Shown here one piece after another: positions 1-17,638 of a stretch of DNA of 64,000 nt. The DNA is from Diprion similis (taxonomy: Eukaryota; Arthropoda; Insecta; Hymenoptera; Diprionidae): positions 248,001-312,000 of the forward strand of contig NC_060105.1 of assembly GCF_021155765.1 (NCBI RefSeq), given 5' to 3'. Position numbers and translations under genes: made by a program. The notes under the pieces were generated by a model. That model was not told the DNA's origin. It did no database searches and saw nothing but the letters and a program-made list of their open reading frames with translations. Within the stretch, counting starts at the first letter, position 1. Every line of letters begins with the position of its first letter.

Positions 1-1009
1 CTTCTGGACTGCTAGTAATACTGAGGAGTGCAGCATGCAACGCCTCTGTAAGACACTTGATAGTTGCCGATGTACTAGAGACACATACGATTGGAAAACA
101 TTGTAAACTTGAGTTGGATGTTGTTAAATGTTCATCGAGAATATCTGTATAACACGAATTGGTTGGAACTATATTTCTATATCCGTTGGTGATTCTTTAG
201 CATACCGATCAGTTTTGATGTTAGTTTGCCAAGTTTTCAGCAACTGCCAGGTGACTTTCTTGGTTTGTCCTACAGCTTGGGTTGTCGTAGCATCTTCAGC
301 CTCGAAGTCACTTTCGTCACTGGCAATCTAGAAATTTAATCTTGCAATATCGCAAAAGACCACTTAACAGATACTTAAAAATAGAACAAGGCATTTGATA
401 CAATTAGTATATAAAATTCCTGGAAGATTCAGGTGCCTTCAGTGGATGAAACTTTCTTTGGAAGTTCAATGTCCACTGAGACATCATGTATAAGTGAAAA
501 TACCGTACGTCCAGATTTTCATTTGGAACATGCCTACAGCTGTTCTCGTCATCTTCATCGTCCTCTTCATTCTCATCTGATAATTCAAAGTCCAATAAGT
601 TTGTGTCATTCTGTTCCAAAAATTTATAAAACTCTGGATCAGTATCTTTCAGCTTCATTAATGATTTTTTGTGTTCCATCGGGTCAATTTCACTGCTGTC
701 ACTGTCGCTCTCATAGTTGTCTTTAGCTTTTCTGTTGCTACGTTGACCGACACCTAGCTGATCTAAAAAGTCATGAAAATGTTTGGCTGTGGTTCTTGTC
801 TTTCAAAATTTAAACAAAAAACATCAATTCTCACAAAATGTACCTTTGGGCGTATCCTCGTTTTCCTCGTTATTTTCATCATCAAAGTTCAATCCAAAAA
901 AGTCATTGGTGCTCACTTTGCTAAAATCTCTTTTGACTCTCGATCTCTGATTCTTCTGACTTTTGTTTTTATTTGGAGGACCAGCTGGTTTCAGTTTCAT
1001 TGCTAACAT
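1..1009 (-). CDS. Noc2: Nucleolar complex protein 2 (Noc2/NOC2L), 5' part, truncated by window edge
   Basis: Noc2 is a nucleolar/nucleoplasmic factor that works with Noc1 and Noc3 in maturation and export of pre-60S ribosomal subunits. Coding exons on the minus strand are 1009-844, 762-509, 327-206 and 74 to beyond base 1; phases agree at every join. The protein shows a lysine/arginine-rich N-terminus, the motif [10 protein letters not shown] matching the NOC2L N-terminal TVDEFL region, the family signature [20 protein letters not shown], then a long Asp/Glu-rich stretch, [10 protein letters not shown] and VTWQLLKTW. The exon holding the start begins at 1021 after an AG, with GTGAAAAGG in frame before the first ATG at 1009; a second ATG lies at 1000, and an upstream exon could supply a different start. 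Only about the first 200 residues are present; the conserved Noc2 core lies outside. Identification is confident, the exact start is not. Confidence 0.9.
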
Positions 1010-1294
1010 GAACCTTTTCACCTAGAGATAAATGTAAATTGATACTAGCTTATTTCTTGAAATCATATTTAAGCTCAAATATTGGTTCAATTACTATTGG
1101 TGACGTTATGTGACCAAAATTGAGATGCACTCAAACAAAATTGAGGTTGGGAAATACTCTTTGAGGGCAACTGATTGGGCATTCCACGAAAGGTATCCAT
1201 TAATATCGGAAGTTGAGATTTTAGATATATTTCATAATACTGTAAGAGATCAGGAATTTTCTCATGTTGTTGTTGCCTAAGTACCACGCACGAA

Positions 1295-1300
1295 CACGTG
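1295..1300. promoter_or_regulatory. Canonical E-box CACGTG upstream of Noc2
   Basis: A perfect CACGTG palindrome lies about 290 bp upstream of the Noc2 start codon. Ribosome-biogenesis genes in insects are classic Myc/Max targets through this hexamer. A chance hexamer is expected roughly every 4 kb, so this is suggestive only. Confidence 0.3.
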
Positions 1301-4300
1301 CTCACACTAGTGCCGGTGTCTGTTCACCTCACGATCAGATTGAAATCATGACACGTTACTATGCTCGGGGTATTTTTTAAGAGACTCTTGTGCGTGGAAT
1401 GGATATTATTCACAATAAATATGAGAAAATCACACATTATATTCAAGATCAGATTTGTTCTTTTATTTTTACTGCGTTAACAGGATCAAGAACTGAGGAC
1501 TTGATATCAGCGAGGCACAAGCCAACATAACCTTGTCAAACGAATGCATGAGATTTGGTGCTTCAACATCTTCATGCTAGGCATACGTTCCTGTACATGT
1601 AAACCGGTATCACGAAATATCGAAATTATGGAAGAAATGTTTTGTATTTTACCTTTATTAGGCAGCAACAAACGTTCTTTTTCAATTTCCCTGAACTTGC
1701 AACGAATGGCTAACAGGTGACTGGCGGGGCAAGTTCTCTAAAACTTGCTCGGACAACACATAGGCTCAACCGGCTCAACCAAATTCTTTTGGAATCGAGA
1801 AAAAGGGTCCGGCGATAATGACAGTGCACTACATTTACCGCTTTACTCGTGAGGTTTACAATGATAGTTGAGTTGGTAATGGCAGGGAATTTTTGTACCA
1901 ATAGTCCCTGGGCTGTCACTGGCTGTCACTCGCATAGTGTTACCCCTGCAGCTGGCTGTCGTCAGTCAATTCGGTTGTTTGTGCTAGTATAGTATCCTCA
2001 GCGAAGGAGCAAAAAGTTTAGGAAGTGTAGCTAATACCGCACACTCAACGATGTGTGGTTCAGTGCAGCGGGTAGTCATGATAGGAGCGATGGTAATGCA
2101 GAAACCTGAAATTACCCCCGAGCAGACTCGAAGAAGGCGCGCCAAAAGCTGTCACGCGATGTAACCCAGTTGGTAATCTCTACCATCAGCGTATAGTAAA
2201 GTCAACGCCTGTGGAGTTCGGCTCCACTAGGCTCCATACAGCTCTATCTTTCGTGGTGTTAATTGGATACCAATTTTTCGTAAACATGATTCGTCTGTCA
2301 ATGCGTACAATATAATTTCATCCAGAGCAGGTGTAAATCTATGATTTACAACCGATACCCATTAAAACCGTTGAATTTAAATGGAATAGTTTACCAGTCT
2401 CGAATGATTCGAAAGTAGCGCCGATATCGATGCCAGTTCAATGAATCTTTCATATTTGTTGAATATAGAGTTAAGCCCTTTGAACAATCATTCTTATAAA
2501 TAGTTAAAAATAACCTCAACTTCGGCTGTAATGAATATTCGTAATACGGAATGCTGATATACAATTTGTGTATGTATATACGTACTAGAAATTGTGAAAA
2601 AGATTGTCAAGTCAGTGAAGGAATGTGGCACTTCAAAATGGCTGCCAGCTACTTTAGTAATTTACGGCTGTATCTTTCTTTGTTATCGCTCTTATGATTT
2701 CGACCAAGTTTTTCCAGTTTCAATTATTTTCTTCGTTGTAAAGTGCTTGCTCCAACGTTCTATAATAATTTCTGGTATGGCCTATAAACCCCACTATAAT
2801 GTGACTACGGAATATGCTCTCCATCCTCAGCTGGCATCACTCACGATTTAAAGGAATTTATATCAAGATATTCTTGAGTAAGAGGTTTTATATATTTTAC
2901 AAAACAATCCACAAACGGCTACTAACAAGCGGCATAAACAATTAGTGATTACCGGCGATCAATTCGCGAATTACTGAGTCTTTAAATTCAGTAGTATGGT
3001 GTATGTATGTCTTTATATACAATTCATTGAATTTGTTCGGTTTCAGTAATAAAATATTAGCACTTCGTACTCGTCAGTGAAATAATGTCCCCTCAAAGTT
3101 TTCAAACTAAATTCAACTGGAAAATTAAACAATACATATAGCTTGAATAGTATGCACGATGTGCACTCTGCAACTTGCCACTCCTATTGGAGATTGATTT
3201 TATTCGGTGCACCCAGTTTTGCAAATAATTACAACCTTCCGAATGATTCTTACCCTAAACCTTTCAAGTTTTCGAGAGTGCACGGCATTGACAGTTGGTT
3301 CAGTGAAGTGAATTCAAGTACCAAATTCTACGTACTGTGATTATCAAGAAACTGGTACACAAGATTTTCTTACCATTGTGCCTATTAACAGTGCTGAAAG
3401 ATAAACTGTTGGTGTTGAATACTGCCATGTCAGCGAAGGATTTCATTGAGGAATTACAATACTAGCTAGCCTTATTTGTTTGGTAAGTATTATAATTAGT
3501 AACTCTACTATCATTATTCTTATTAGCATCATCATCATCGTCAGCATCATTATCATTGTCATTACTTCTGTTAGGAATTGTACTAATCTTTGTTCAAAGA
3601 CCAAAGCATCGCAGGAAGGAATATATATTTTCATTATGGATTTTGTGTGTATGTAAGAATTTATGATCAAGTTTACAGATTGTATCCCTGCGACGAGTAT
3701 AATGCTCATCACTCGATATTTAATTCATGATGTATCACCAGTGTAAATCTAATGGAAGTTTGACAAGTATTATTTATATTTAGCTGTTAATGTTCATATG
3801 ACAAAATGAGAGCATGCAAGTCATGCTGGAGTCACACAAGAGTCATATACCATTCCTACTAAAACTTCCTAAATTTTGACAGAGTAGCGTTTCACTCGTA
3901 TTCTAAACCTCTGAGGGCGATAGGCACCGGCGGCATGATTCATACCTCACGTGTGTGTTCTGGTTTCGAATAACAACATAATACAATAATTCATATAAAT
4001 TCGAGCGGTCCTATAACAGAGGTAAAGCATATCCTTATCTTACCATACTCTTGTGTAACCTCAGCATGATTCGTATTTAGTCACTCTCTATGTGAATATC
4101 CATAGCGTTATGTCTATAACCAGTTGAAAGTCCTATTACCCTCTTAGCTTTGATCTCATATAGTAATTACTTTATTTGATTCCACATAGATGCGTGCAGG
4201 TGTTGTTTTGTTGGGTTGTTGAACAGGTTTAAACTATGAAATTAGATCATACATTTTAGCACCTCAGAGCAGGCATCTTGTCAGATGCTATGATTTATTT

Positions 4301-6120
4301 ACCATGTTCATCGCTTTTACGATTAAAAATTGTACTAGACTGAAATTACAAATGCAAGTTGCATATGAAAGTATGCAACAATTGTGTATAACACTCAAGG
4401 ATATCATGAGTATTACATATGTTGGTCATTACTTGTGACAGGTTCAAGAATCATTAACTCTACTGTGCAATTGGATGATTGGTTAGAAATTTTATTCCAT
4501 TTCTTCCATAAAATACACACTTGAGAGAAAATCCCTAATGTTATATGATTCTTTTGTGTCAATCATATTGTAATTCAAACCACCTTATCATAATATACCA
4601 TCGAGCAAAAGTGGTTGCGAGGTAAAGAGTCAATGTCGATTTGAAAGCTTTTCACTATTTTCCAGTCTTGAGAACACCACAAAAGCAATTCACATTTGGA
4701 CTATACCATCTGTATATATACAAAGATAATGTGGTTTTATCTTGAAATGGACTACTTTATTTGCCATAGAAAAAAGGCAACTGAAACAGGATTCAAATTG
4801 TCGTAATCTTCTAAAACGAAGTCTTACACAATCCTGACATTTTCGAATCATTAATTGCAGTGATACAAGAACATTTGCGACCATTTTCCCTCGCAAAGTG
4901 ACATCGATATAGCATATGAAACAAACAATTCTAACCTTTGTTAAAATCGATTTAAATTTTGTCAAAAACCAGAAGAGTTTGCAATTTTAATAGCCTAAAA
5001 ACTTTTTGGCTGAGAATCAATTTCTAAAAGCTTTTTCCGACAAATTGGGAATTCTTGGGAACTCACGAAGTACAACCAGAATTGTGTACAGTACAAAACT
5101 CTGTCCTTTGAGACAAAATGGTTTTTTTTTTGTCCTACTCTTAATAATAGAAAGACGTGCTTGAGCAAAATAACTATTATACCTTAAAACGCTGAGTCGG
5201 TTCCTCAAGCATGAAATTTCAATACAGAGCTGAAATTTGGCCATATTAAACATTCGAGCATTGCTCTGATAAATGATTTGTTTCCTGTGGTTAGGAGGAA
5301 CACACCTACATTATTTGAGTTATAGAATGGACATGAACCATCGAATCCCTGAAACTGGAGTGGTAAAAAAATTTCAATTAACTCAACATTTATCATCTCC
5401 CTACTCATTCTGCCTAAATGCATGGGTTTGTAAGTGACTTGCAGAAGTAGTGAAATAACGTTTCGAGTAACCTTAACAAACTGTTTGTTTTTTAATCCGT
5501 CACAGGTGTGAAGATCCAAGTCCACTCTATTAATGGTGTCCTTGGTTTTCAAGATATCTAACATATAGTAGTGTAATTTCCTTTCGGAGCTTTCTTAAAT
5601 TTTGATTATAAAAAAAACCATAATAATAAATAAATCATTAGCATCTAACGAAGGCTGTTATCATATGGGTAAAGTCTCACAAATAAAATTGGTGTATGAA
5701 ATCTATCCAACAACCTTTTTATCTCAAAAACATCACCATCTCTATAATAATTACTATTTGACGCTTATCATTACCGTCATAGCATTTTATACCTACCTTA
5801 CATTACAAGTGCCTAGTTTAGAAGTTATAAGTGTCTCAAAAAGGGCTATCAAAGCTTGATTTGCTCTTGGTTGCGCAGGATATGTTCTACCACCGTTTCT
5901 AAGTAGATTAGCCCACCTATCTATATGACGATCTGATAAATAAATGCATTGTTAGTTAAATTCAGTGTAAGCTTTTTAAAAACGTTCCAATACTTATTCA
6001 CCGAATTGATAAAATAAACTTGCAATCATTTTCATTGAGATCTATCAACTTCTTGTCTAACAGGACAAAAACTTCATACTTGGTTGATGACTCAGGTTTC
6101 CACATGCCAGGGTTGGAACG
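1301..6120. other. Divergent intergenic / 5' flank between Noc2 and warts
   Basis: No recognisable coding exon was found on either strand. Short open frames (largest about 119 codons, minus strand 5205-5564) match no family I know and do not join across splice sites into anything longer. Bases about 1920-2260 are less AT-rich than their surroundings and could hold a promoter or 5' UTR exon for warts, but no core element is convincing. The rest is AT-rich, with simple ATC/TCA runs near 3500-3560. Confidence 0.5.
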
Positions 6121-6154
6121 AAGCTAGGTCCTGGTGGGCCTAGCATGGGCCACT

Positions 6155-10121
<3,967 letters not shown>

Positions 10122-12780
10122 CATTAGGCTTTGTGTAAGGTGAGACTGCAACCCTTACCTCTACGCTGATAAATTGTCCAAATTTTATCGAAAAAAAATG
10201 ATATCTGTTCACTTATAAGTCACTCAGCGCGTCATTTTGTATGTACCTTAGCTTATATTTTTACCTCCGTAGTGTTAATCGGACTGAAGAATAATGCGAA
10301 AGAAAATTGCTTTTCGAATTCGAACGCAAATTTAACTTATAAATGAACTTGTGTTTCTTTCTAAAAGTCAAGTTTAGGGAATGGTTAAGAAGACATAACA
10401 GTGTCTCATGGTTGGGCAATATGTTACTATAAAATATGTTTTGCAGATATTTTGCTTGCCATTTTCTTTCATTGGAATCGACTTTCATATTGGAAAGTAC
10501 AAGTTTAGTACGTTTCAGCAAGTACTGTGATATTGCAGATTATTAGTGTAATATGGCTTATACATATACATATATCTAACTATAATGGTCTTATTTAACA
10601 TTTACTTTTTTTTTATCAAGTAGACAGTACCTACTGCTAATCTAATATTCTCTTTGTATAGATTGTGAAAACCGATATAACGTGTTTATTGCGTATTATG
10701 CAGTTTTACATTGAAACTGAATTCGATATTCTTTATACACCTTTCAACACATTATTACGTATATCATTTTCTCGAATCCTTCCGGTATATGCAGAAGTGT
10801 ACTCACGAGTAAAGCCTTATTAAAACTGATACAACCCAAAGTTTAATGCAAACAATGGCGTCACATTCACCTGACTTTGGCCACATCAATATCGGTAATA
10901 ATCGAAATTGTTCAAAATGTTTATTCATTTTGCTGGAATTATTGAATGTAGGAACACTGTGCAGTGCTTGAACCATGTTATTTGCATCAGGTCATTCCAT
11001 GTGAAGTGGATCAGTCGCCTCTCAGATACTGTATTAATATTAACACTGTAAATTTTATAGGAAGCCTACATTAACGGCCCTCTTTCGCTCAAGATTTCAG
11101 CATTCAGCAACTGATAAGTGACCCTGTATACTTGTCCTAAAAGATTTTTAGTAGCATCCGAAATTCATGAAGACATTTGTTGAGTGTCCTGCAACCTGCC
11201 TATTGTTATCTGTGCTGCTCCAATTGTTGGATCAACATTTTTCCACAGATTTTTATTTTTTTATTTTTGGTGCATGAGATGTCAGATTTATATCAAACCC
11301 AAATTCTACGAAACAGTAAACTTTTCAAACTTTTACCTCAGAATAATTTTTCTATCTTCGTTTTTCATTTTTCTACTCCCATTGACAATGGAAGTGTTAC
11401 GATTGAAAAATGAATTGTAAAATATAATAAATGATTGAAAATTTCTATCCATCTGAATTAATATTTTTAAAATATTAAATGAAGTACTAAAATTTTCGTC
11501 TGGAATGATTAACAACAGAGTGATTAAATATTCCAAAACCGTTTTACAATTTTAAAATGTTAAATATTTCTAATAAATTTTGAATTGCTATAACAAAAAA
11601 ACCTTTAGCCTCAATATCTGACTCTCTGAGGAACTATGGATCTGCATAATTGATAAAATGAAACTCAAGAGGTGACTAATGCACTTGACGTAAATCTCCC
11701 TTTTAATGTTTGGGACTGTCATGTCAACAATTGATTCATAATTAATCAGAGAATAGCAATGTATGTACTATGTACAGTAGAAAAGGAGAAGAACCGAAAG
11801 AAAAAGAAATAAGAAATGGCACGCATTAGTGGAAATATTGCAGACAGGATTTTGCATTCTACTTCTCTTGGATAAAGACTTTATTTCCTTGTAACTGACA
11901 TGAAGATTTCGTACATCTGATTATTTTGGTGTTAACTAAATATTATTTTCATTGCATCTAGATCTGTACAGTAAAGGTTCCGCCTGCCTTGTTTGTCCCA
12001 AATTGACCAAATACAATTATAATATTGCACCTCGAATACTATAAACATTCAAGTAAATAGATTGCTCCCGAAGTGAGGCATACTATTATCGTACTATAAG
12101 AGAGTCTCTGATCAAGTTTTTATTAAAATGAGAAGACATAAATGTGGCATTTGAATAATAAGAACAATATTGAACATACATATCATACGCCGTGTCGTTA
12201 GTATTCTTATCTTCATATTTTCATAAATACTCTCCAAGTTCGAAATTTTTAACAAAAAATTCATCATCACGACGTTACGGAATTGTCTATTATAATACGG
12301 AAATGTGCCTTTAATCTTCGAAATATAATTATGAACGGATACATAACACTTTGAGGAAATAATTTTTGAGAGCTTGTATGCTTGTGATAAAAGTACTTGG
12401 AAAGTCAGTGCACTATTGCAGAGTCACAGTAAGCGCATGCGCGTCTTAACACATCAGACTATTAATTATTAACATTATCTATCTTATACGACGAAGATCT
12501 GTTTATTTTACTTATACTATATCATAAAAGTGATTTTAATCTTCTTGTACATTTTGTAATATCTCTTTCCCCCTTGTAATTATACTACAACCATATATGA
12601 AAATGTAAACTAGTTTGATAAGTCAATAAGTATAATATGTGAAACTTGTGTACATACTTCGGATGAGTGTTCTAAATTAAATGCTAATGTTTAATGCTTA
12701 CGAGTATAATGTTTCAAATTATACATCCTAGAATTGAGAATATTCTGAAAATTGTAAATAAACCATTATTTCTCTAATAT
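10122..12780 (+). other. warts 3' UTR (AT-rich)
   Basis: No coding exon is seen. The stretch is AT-rich and ends in AATAAA at 12757-12762, the best candidate poly(A) signal. If that is used, the 3' UTR is about 2.65 kb. It contains an NRF1-like palindrome GCGCATGCGC at 12433-12442, and near 11100-11128 a single end resembling the short terminal-inverted-repeat family seen later (CAGCAACTGATAAGTGACCCTGTA). Confidence 0.6.
12757..12762 (+). terminator. Candidate poly(A) signal of warts
   Basis: AATAAA in an A/T-rich context at the last AT-rich stretch before the GC-richer palindromic block. Alternative, earlier signals cannot be excluded. Confidence 0.5.
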
Positions 12781-12954
12781 CGTAGCACGCTGAAAATAGC
12801 GTACATTACCTCATTTCAGGTTCCAACTACCGTATAATGGCTTGTGGATCAAAATTCGCGCGCCAGTAGTGACAAGGTTTCAGTCACTATAGGTATAACG
12901 GCTGGATCGGCTGGATCTTCACGGGCGTCAAATTGACGCGACGGCAGCTTGACT

Positions 12955-14050
12955 CGGCAACTCCATGCCGTTGGCAGGAAAAGTCGCTCGTGAAAATGTA
13001 TACCGATGCAACGGCAAGATGCCGCGCGTCGAAACCCACGCCAATAGACTCGATTACATTTAATTTTTATTCGATGAGTTTAAAAATCTAGGATTCCTAA
13101 TTAGAAGTGTGAAAAAGTGATGAAAATGAAGAAGCAAAATGATGTAGCTGTTGGAGACATGAGAAATTAATCTCATTGATTCATATTATTTCAGACTAGT
13201 AATACATGAAATTGACTAATTGGATCGTCAGGAACGCAGAAAACGCAGCAAAAAGAGCGTAGGGCTTGCAGCATATAAATTACGAAAGAAATCTTTTGGT
13301 TTTTAGCTCTAAAAGCCGGAATCACGATGAATTTAACGTAACGAAAATGAACGGAAGTAGAAACACTAGTAGCGATCGCCCATACGAAAGAAAGCCGTGC
13401 CCTGCTCTATGTCGGATTGTCTTCTCAAAAATATGACGAACTCTGACAGACCTCACAGTTCTTTTTTTTCATTTGTATGTACGGATACTCACCAAACAGC
13501 AAGCTTAACAATAAATAGTTATCTCGTACCACCGGCATTTTGATGTGACGAGTAAAACAAAACATCATCGCTACTTATTGAAAATCCTGCTGTATAACGG
13601 CCACACTGTTCTAGTTCCGTTTATTCACCTTACATTACGTTACGTTCCGTTCTGTTCCGTTTCGTTCCGCTACGATTCGTTCCGTTAAGTTCATCGTGAT
13701 TCCGGCTTAACTCTCGATCCGTTGCTCGAAAAATTGCGTCCATATAGCGCAAATAATTGATTCCAGCATTTTTCAAATGCATGAAAATTTTCACCAAAAA
13801 TCCAAAGGGGTTAGCTTTATTTTTGTTTGAGCAAAAAATCTTTTGTCTCAGAATCGATTCATATAAAATTTTTGTCGACCAATTCTACCTGTAAGTAGAA
13901 ACGCAGAAAACAAACCAGAAAGAATTTCAGTCAGTTTAAAAAATAATGGCGGGAATCACTGACTTCACGTAGTTTTGACGCGCGGCATCTTGCCGTTGCG
14001 TCGGTACTCATTTTCATGAACCTCTTTTTGCCGCTGACGACATGGCGCTG
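12955..14050. repeat. Nested inverted repeat / foldback element, about 1.1 kb
   Basis: The left outer arm (about 12957-13035) and right outer arm (about 13978-14050) are reverse complements with few mismatches; both hold a CAACGGCAAGATGCCGCGCG-type core. A second inner pair flanks the middle: GCCGGAATCACGATGAA near 13315 and TTCATCGTGATTCCGGC near 13690. A degenerate TTCCG/TTACG pentamer run lies at about 13630-13690. No transposase frame is present, so it is a non-autonomous foldback or composite MITE. Confidence 0.75.
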
Positions 14051-14056
14051 CCCTGT

Positions 14057-14467
14057 CCACGGTCTTACATACAGGCCTGGGGACTCGTCGAAATTTGCGT
14101 GGTGGGGGAAGTACGCTTACGCTGCAGTTTTTGTTTTTCAGCGCTACCGCTAGTTGGCACTAATGGTAAAGTAATGTTCGCAAACATAACCTCAAACTTC
14201 TCAAACAATAAGTGGTGTGCGATGACGAAGTGATGATGGCACACGTTATTCTTAAAAATAAATAACCATGCACGATTTATGCGATTTTCACTATTTTTAC
14301 GTACATTTGGACCACGTCATTTGCAAAGTTTGAGAAATTTGAGGTTATGTTTGCGAACATTACTTTACCATTAGTGCCAACTAACGGTAGCGCTGAAAAA
14401 CAAAAACTACAGCGTAAGCGTACTTCCCCCACCACTAGAGTCCCCAGACCTGTATGTAAGACCGTGG
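14057..14467. repeat. Palindromic element (about 145-bp arms) just upstream of MPC1
   Basis: Left arm 14057-14206 (starting CCACGGTCTTACATACAGG) pairs with right arm 14328-14467 (ending GTAAGACCGTGG); the central spacer is about 120 bp. Because of the palindrome, the same peptide-like frame appears on both strands; it is not a gene. It abuts the outer arm of the neighbouring foldback and ends about 175 bp before the MPC1 start codon. Confidence 0.85.
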
Positions 14468-14643
14468 CGTAGGCCGCAGTGAACAGTTGACGCTGGTCTG
14501 CGCTGGTCGTCACCTCACGCCTCGCCCGGTTACCGTTCGAGCATTTTCTTTTTCATTTACCTATTCTTTCTGGAATCGGTGATCTTTCAGATTATTCTTC
14601 AATCGTTCTTCGGCTACAAAATTGGCAAAAAGAAAACATCAAA

Positions 14644-15443
14644 ATGAGTCGGATATTGAGAGTATTCAAGAGCAAAGAGACCCGCGACTATTTTATGAGG
14701 TTAGATAACGTGATTAACTATGTAATACAGCATACTCATGCATGTATGTTTGTAAATATATACATGCATACATAGAGCTTGGCATTGCGGAATGTATGTA
14801 TAGATATACGTAGTACATACATACTTCACAGCACAATAATATCAAATTTCCACAATTGTTTAACCAATTTTCAGCACCCATTTCTGGGGGCCCATTGCCA
14901 ATTGGCTTATTCCAATCGCTGCTATCGCTGATATTCAGAGAGATCCGAAATTTATCAGTGGTAAAATGACACTAGGTGAGTTGATAAATATTGTTCACTC
15001 TCTAGTAATGAGTTTAGGCAACATTCATGCTCTGTACCAATGTCAAATCAATGAAATAAGGTGGCTATTAAAGATTATATCGCAATAGAATCCTTGCGCC
15101 ATTATTATGTCATCGTGCAAATTTCCCTAGTCAGCGATGTAAGAATACTGGGGACTCTTGCATAACCTTGCAAATTTATTCCGTATCAACCTCTTTGAGG
15201 AAGAAATAATGAATTTGGTCAGACAGACACACGAAATGTTTATTAATCGATGTATTTACTTCTTCTATCACTTTAATTACAGCGTTATGTTTGTATTCGG
15301 CAATGTTTATGAGATTTGCGATCAAGGTCCAGCCGCGTAACTTGCTCCTGTTTGCTTGTCACTTTGTCAACGAAGGTGCCCAACTCACACAGGGAGCTCG
15401 TTTTATAAACTATCATTACAGAGAGAAGAAGAAAGAAGAATAA
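14644..15443 (+). CDS. Mpc1: Mitochondrial pyruvate carrier subunit 1
   Basis: MPC1 pairs with MPC2 in the inner mitochondrial membrane to import pyruvate into the matrix. Exons 14644-14699, 14875-14975 and 15283-15443 give 105 residues, close to the usual 105-110 (the human protein is 109 as I recall). Motifs: the N-terminal segment ending RDYFMSTHFWGP across intron 1; then [38 protein letters not shown] across intron 2, and [16 protein letters not shown], which together hold the family's hydrophobic helices; and a charged C-terminus rich in Lys/Glu. Splice phases are 2 and 1 and all boundaries are GT-AG. Intact. The promoter must lie within or beside the palindromic element immediately upstream. 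Confidence 0.96.
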
Positions 15444-17630
15444 CTTGTTTGGATAAAGAGTAACATAAGAACTTGGAAAGTGCTCGGTTGCCAAGTGAAC
15501 CATAGTATGCATGGCATACATTATATAAAATGGTAGATTCTCCACAATTTCTTGTATATTCGTATATATTCGTATAATGAAGCTAAAGCTTTCCCAGTAA
15601 TCACAAAATAAGAGGGTCTACTTACAGTTCAATCAGGCTAAATCAGTTAATTTTACTGCATCGTACTTATACCTGGCACTCTGCTACATCCAGGTGTCAA
15701 GATCATGATGTAGTAAAATAAAGGATATGATAAACGGTGGCCCAATAGATAAATTAGTGCACAAGAAATTAGGGAGAGTCTACGGTATCAGGTTTTCTTG
15801 AATAACAAAGATTTTACAATACCGTATCAACTTAGAAGCAGTTCTATTGATCACATTCAAATGTGCTGTAAACTTCAGTATACATATAATAGAGATTATT
15901 TTATATGAGAAAAATCTACCAGGTCTCATATTTTTAAATGTTTCCAGATCGGAGAGAATTCGATTTTTATGCTGCTAAATAATTTTTCTATTGGTCGAAA
16001 TTCCTTTGACTTTACCATGCATATTTCAACATCTTTTTTTTTAAATAATTCATTCCTTCGCCAATAGTGATGCCTCTGAGGTCTTTTTTTGGAGAAACTG
16101 TTGCAGCTTTGGAACAGAAATGACCACATTTATAAATCTATTTTGTTGTAAGTTTGTAATGCGTTTAATTCCAGTGTTTCGATGTACCAAAATATAATAC
16201 CAAGTTTTTTATCCAAATTACTTCATGTGGTTTAAAGAAATTGAAAAACTGCTTGGCACAGAATTCTAACTCTGAGGCCAACCTATGTGCAAATTTTGAA
16301 AAACCTTCAAATCTGACTGATTTTCCTCATGTGGAATAAGTATGCCCATGGGCATTTAGACCCCACCTCCATCATTTTACAGCTTGTCTATTCTATTTAG
16401 GCACATCTTATAGGTCAGCCATTGTAATCAATTCAGAGCTGTGAATTAACTTCTGATATTTATACATCAATCTTCATAACATAGTTCTTCACCTGAACTG
16501 AATAGATAAACTGTATAAAAGCATATACTAAGTAGTACGCTATTGGTAGCATACAATTTGTAGATTCGAATGGATGTAAATCAGAATTTGAAATTCTTAT
16601 AGAATATACCAATGTAAATATTTGATGGGGTAGATGCAAACACGTAATCAACGAAGGGTAGCGTTGTCATTGCAATTCGGTTTGCACGTTTCTGATTATT
16701 TTTCAGTACAAAATGCTGTCACCACACAATATAACAATAAATTGTTATCATTGTAAAGTGAATACAATAATAACAATAGTGAAAAGCAGCATGGTAGCAG
16801 TATACTCTGGTACAAATCTGAATGTGCAAGATCCTGAGGTTCAAAATACTGCAATGATTTTTCACTGCCAGTGGGAATAAAACTTTCAGTACTACAGTAT
16901 AACAATTACTTTAAAAAAAACCATGTGCTCCAAAGTATTGAGTGTGGCAAGTATTTTCAACAACCATAAACAGCAAGTCAATTGGATCAATGTTTCGTAA
17001 ATACCTCAGGTTTTCTCCTTGAAAATCATCTGACGTGTTTGATCTAATTTTCATTAATGTACATAACAGTTTTGTAATGCAAGAATATTGTGAATGTTGA
17101 TAAAGACACAAAGTACAAATATCAATTATCAGTTTGTGCTATTGTATTAAAAAAATAAAGCCAAGTACCATGACTTCCCTCTATATCTGCGGTGTTAAGC
17201 CGAACCTCAATATTTTTTATAATGGTACGGAGAAATCATAAATGTAGCTTGAGCAGCTTCATATCTAGTTCCCCAGATAAAATTGATGAATATTGAAGAA
17301 TGCTAATAGTTTTATAGAATTATGGATATATATCTGTACTGTATCATCCTATTTGAAAGAAGTACAGCAAAAGGACGTGCAAAAAATTTGCAAAAATACT
17401 TCATAATTTTTGTGTATTTTCTCTGCTGAGTGTTTCAACTGCAACACAAAATGCAAAAATGTGGAACGGGAAATTCAGACAAATTGTGGAGTAATTTTTA
17501 CACTCATAGGTGATGATTTTGTGCTAGTTGAGGTTCACGTGGCGTGAAATTGTCGTGCATTGTGTTTGCTGTAAAAAAAAGTATCAGCTTTTTGGAATCC
17601 GGTGAAATACGGTACAATCGAGGATTAAGG
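15444..17630. other. MPC1 3' flank and AT-rich intergenic DNA
   Basis: A candidate MPC1 poly(A) signal AATAAA is at 15717-15722. Beyond that only short, unrelated open frames occur on either strand, none with family resemblance or joinable splice sites. No RNA gene was recognised. Confidence 0.5.
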
Positions 17631-17638
17631 TTCTTTTC

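Noticed and set aside
2594..2851. 85-codon plus-strand frame with hydrophobic stretches between Noc2 and warts
   Set aside because: It opens with GTG, not ATG, and shows no homology or splice support.
5205..5564. 119-codon minus-strand frame
   Set aside because: No recognisable domain, no splice partners and AT-rich random-like composition.
14042..14513. Two similar proteins on opposite strands
   Set aside because: Both arise from the arms of one palindrome; no start context, no homology and no splice sites.
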